Positions 3,943 through 5,400 of a DNA stretch of 5,400 nt are shown piece by piece; positions within the stretch are counted from its first letter, which is position 1, and every line of letters starts with the position of its first letter. The position numbers and the translations under genes are program-made. The notes beneath the pieces are model-generated. The model did no database searches. It saw only the letters and a list, made by a program, of their open reading frames with translations, and was not told the DNA's origin. Source of the DNA: Kiritimatiellia bacterium (GTDB lineage Bacteria; Verrucomicrobiota; Kiritimatiellia; SLAD01); assembly GCA_007128275.1 (NCBI GenBank), contig SKXR01000087.1, positions 1 through 5,400 of the forward strand, given 5' to 3'.

Positions 3943-5400
3943 ATGGAGATGAATTCGTCAACGGACTATCTTTATCCCGTCCACCCGTTCACGCGGCTGC
4001 GACCCTGGTTGGGGGTGTTGATCATGGTGTTCGCCGTCTTCTTCGTCTACGCCCCCTCGTTGGACGGGGGATTTCTTTGGGGCGATGAGCTGTTCGTTAC
4101 GGAGAACGATGCGGTGGGTGTGGAACGCGGGTTACGACAAATCTGGTTCAACCCCCAATCGATTCCGGGGTATGAACCGTTGGTACAGACCACGTTCTGG
4201 ATCCAGTACCGGCTGCACGGAGCAAACCCGGAACCCTTCCGGATTCTGAACCTGATCTTGCACATCTTCAACGGCTTATTGCTCCTGGCCTTGTTACGCT
4301 ACCTTAAGGTGCCGGGCGCCTGGCTGGTTGTTGCGCTGTTTCTTTTTCACCCGATTCAGGTGGCATCCGTTGCATGGATCGCCCGCCGCACGAATACGTT
4401 ATCGCTGCTTTTCTATCTTGCGTCGCTTTTTCTTTTTTGCCGTGCGTATCGGTTGGGAGAGGAAAGCACCGACCGCCCTTCTGCGCTCCTTTTCTCCGGC
4501 GGCGTGGTTGGCTTTCTGTGCGCACTGTTCAGTAACGCGATCGCCTTGACCTTGCCGGTGACCCTGCTGCTGATCCTCTGGTGGAAGCGGGTTGTGATCG
4601 ACGGGAAGCTGCGGCTTCAAATGCTTTCGCTGATTGTGTTCGGGCTTGTTGCCGGCCTGTTCGTGGCAAGGCTGGGTGGCGCGTTCGCGCCGGCACACGG
4701 CGCGCATTGGGATCTGACAGGGGTCGAATGCTGGCTGTTGGCCGGACGCATGATGTGGTTCTATGTGGGCAAGCTATTGTTGCCTATCGATTTTGCCTTC
4801 ATTTATCCTCTCTGGGAGATTGAGTCGGGGTTGCCGGCCCTCTTTTTCCCCTTGTCCGCGCTCGTTGTGGTTGTGGTATTATGGATCTTCCGAGCTCCCT
4901 TGGGGCGTGGACCGCTCGCGGCCGTGCTCTTCTACGTGATCACGTTGATGCCCGCGCTGCTCATGCTCCCTGCGGATTCTCTGTCGCTTTCCTTTGTCGC
5001 CGATCATGTTTCTTATCATGCAGGGATTGGGCTTTTGGTGCTCTTTTCCGGCTGTTTGGCTGTGTTGGCGAAACGCATGGCATCCACCATGTTTGAGCGC
5101 GAGAAGGAATTCACGCGCGCGGTATTCGGTTCTCTGATGCTCCCGGTTTTGGTCGTGCTGGGCATGCTTTCGTGGCGGCAGGCGCAGGTCTACCATAATG
5201 AGATTGCGTTGTGGCGAGACACCATTGAGCGGAATCCTTCGGCCACGATAGCCTACAACCATCTTGCCGTCATTTTGCACCGGGAAGGCCGCTTGCCTGA
5301 GGCCGATCAGTTGTTGCGCCGGTCGGTGGAAGAGAACCCGGATGTGTTGGAGGCGCCGTTTAATTCGGGGCGTCTCTTGCAGGAGATGGGGCGCTTCGAA
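3943..5400 (+). CDS. TMTC/GT39-like polytopic membrane protein with C-terminal TPRs (3' end outside window)
   Basis: The frame is open to the right edge, giving 486 residues and no stop, so the gene is partial. It resembles bacterial relatives of the TMTC proteins: a GT-C glycosyltransferase-like membrane domain followed by tetratricopeptide repeats. A first membrane helix (about 21-40) leads into FLWGDELFVTEN (44-55); Asp48-Glu49 sit where GT39-type enzymes carry their acidic catalytic pair. Conserved stretches follow: EPLVQTTFWIQYRLHG (78-93), FHPIQVASVAWIARRTNTL (135-153), an AGRMMWFYVGKLLLP stretch (267-281), FIYPLWEI (286-293) and SFVADHVSYHAGIGLL (350-365). About ten more hydrophobic helices end near 411. 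The linker (EIALWRDTIERNPS) leads to one full TPR (about 435-468) and the beginning of a second (469-486, cut by the edge). Such proteins are thought to add sugars to proteins or envelope glycans from lipid-linked donors, but the substrate is unknown. Start: ATG 3943 was chosen, with ATG 3949 and TTG 3922 as alternatives; none has a good ribosome binding site. A stop at 3910-3912 bounds the frame. Confidence 0.85.
   Translation, partial: MEMNSSTDYLYPVHPFTRLRPWLGVLIMVFAVFFVYAPSLDGGFLWGDELFVTENDAVGVERGLRQIWFNPQSIPGYEPLVQTTFWIQYRLHGANPEPFRILNLILHIFNGLLLLALLRYLKVPGAWLVVALFLFHPIQVASVAWIARRTNTLSLLFYLASLFLFCRAYRLGEESTDRPSALLFSGGVVGFLCALFSNAIALTLPVTLLLILWWKRVVIDGKLRLQMLSLIVFGLVAGLFVARLGGAFAPAHGAHWDLTGVECWLLAGRMMWFYVGKLLLPIDFAFIYPLWEIESGLPALFFPLSALVVVVVLWIFRAPLGRGPLAAVLFYVITLMPALLMLPADSLSLSFVADHVSYHAGIGLLVLFSGCLAVLAKRMASTMFEREKEFTRAVFGSLMLPVLVVLGMLSWRQAQVYHNEIALWRDTIERNPSATIAYNHLAVILHREGRLPEADQLLRRSVEENPDVLEAPFNSGRLLQEMGRFE

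Noticed and set aside
4399..4707. Minus-strand open frames opposite the TMTC-like gene (also 4879-5280)
   Set aside because: Low-complexity, charged translations opposite hydrophobic membrane-helix codons are typical shadows; the + strand protein is clearly real.

Overview
The window is bacterial chromosomal DNA, moderately GC-rich by eye, with ordinary housekeeping-type content. It reads left to right, with every supported gene on the + strand: (i) a NamZ/DUF1343-type exo-beta-N-acetylmuramidase-like protein (stop at 1247); (ii) a tRNA-Val with anticodon CAC (1296-1370), which has its own strong promoter starting 2 bases after the stop codon of the previous gene; (iii) a leader or intergenic stretch of 244 bases; (iv) a full-length RecQ DNA helicase (1615-3822) with all helicase motifs, the zinc-binding RQC region, an HRDC domain and a C-terminal helix-turn-helix extension; (v) a short intergenic region with a weak terminator candidate and an extended -10 promoter; (vi) the first 486 codons of a polytopic membrane protein of the TMTC/GT39-like type followed by TPR repeats, which runs off the right edge with no stop codon.

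Organism: the variant NamZ-like subfamily, the bacterial TMTC-like membrane protein with TPRs, the encoded tRNA CCA end and the GC-rich codon use would fit a member of the PVC group or a neighbouring lineage (for example Kiritimatiellota, Verrucomicrobiota, Lentisphaerota or Hydrogenedentes). This is an inference from memory of family distributions; no marker in the window settles it.

How the genes relate: two may be involved with the cell envelope or glycans (the muramidase-like protein and the GT-C-like membrane protein), one is DNA repair (RecQ) and one is translation (tRNA-Val). Each appears to have its own leader, and the spacing argues against one operon. I see no CRISPR, transposase, integrase, toxin-antitoxin pair, defence island or duplicated att site.

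The points most worth a second look are small: a divergent active-site segment and no visible signal peptide in the NamZ-like protein; a stretch in frame with recQ that is open for 54 codons upstream of its ATG and preceded by a 20-codon ATG-initiated segment ending in one amber codon; a 19-base operator-like dyad in the recQ leader; a perfect 9-bp inverted repeat inside the first gene; and promoter placements suggesting leaderless or nearly leaderless transcripts for the first and last protein genes. I did not find convincing evidence for a new biological system.
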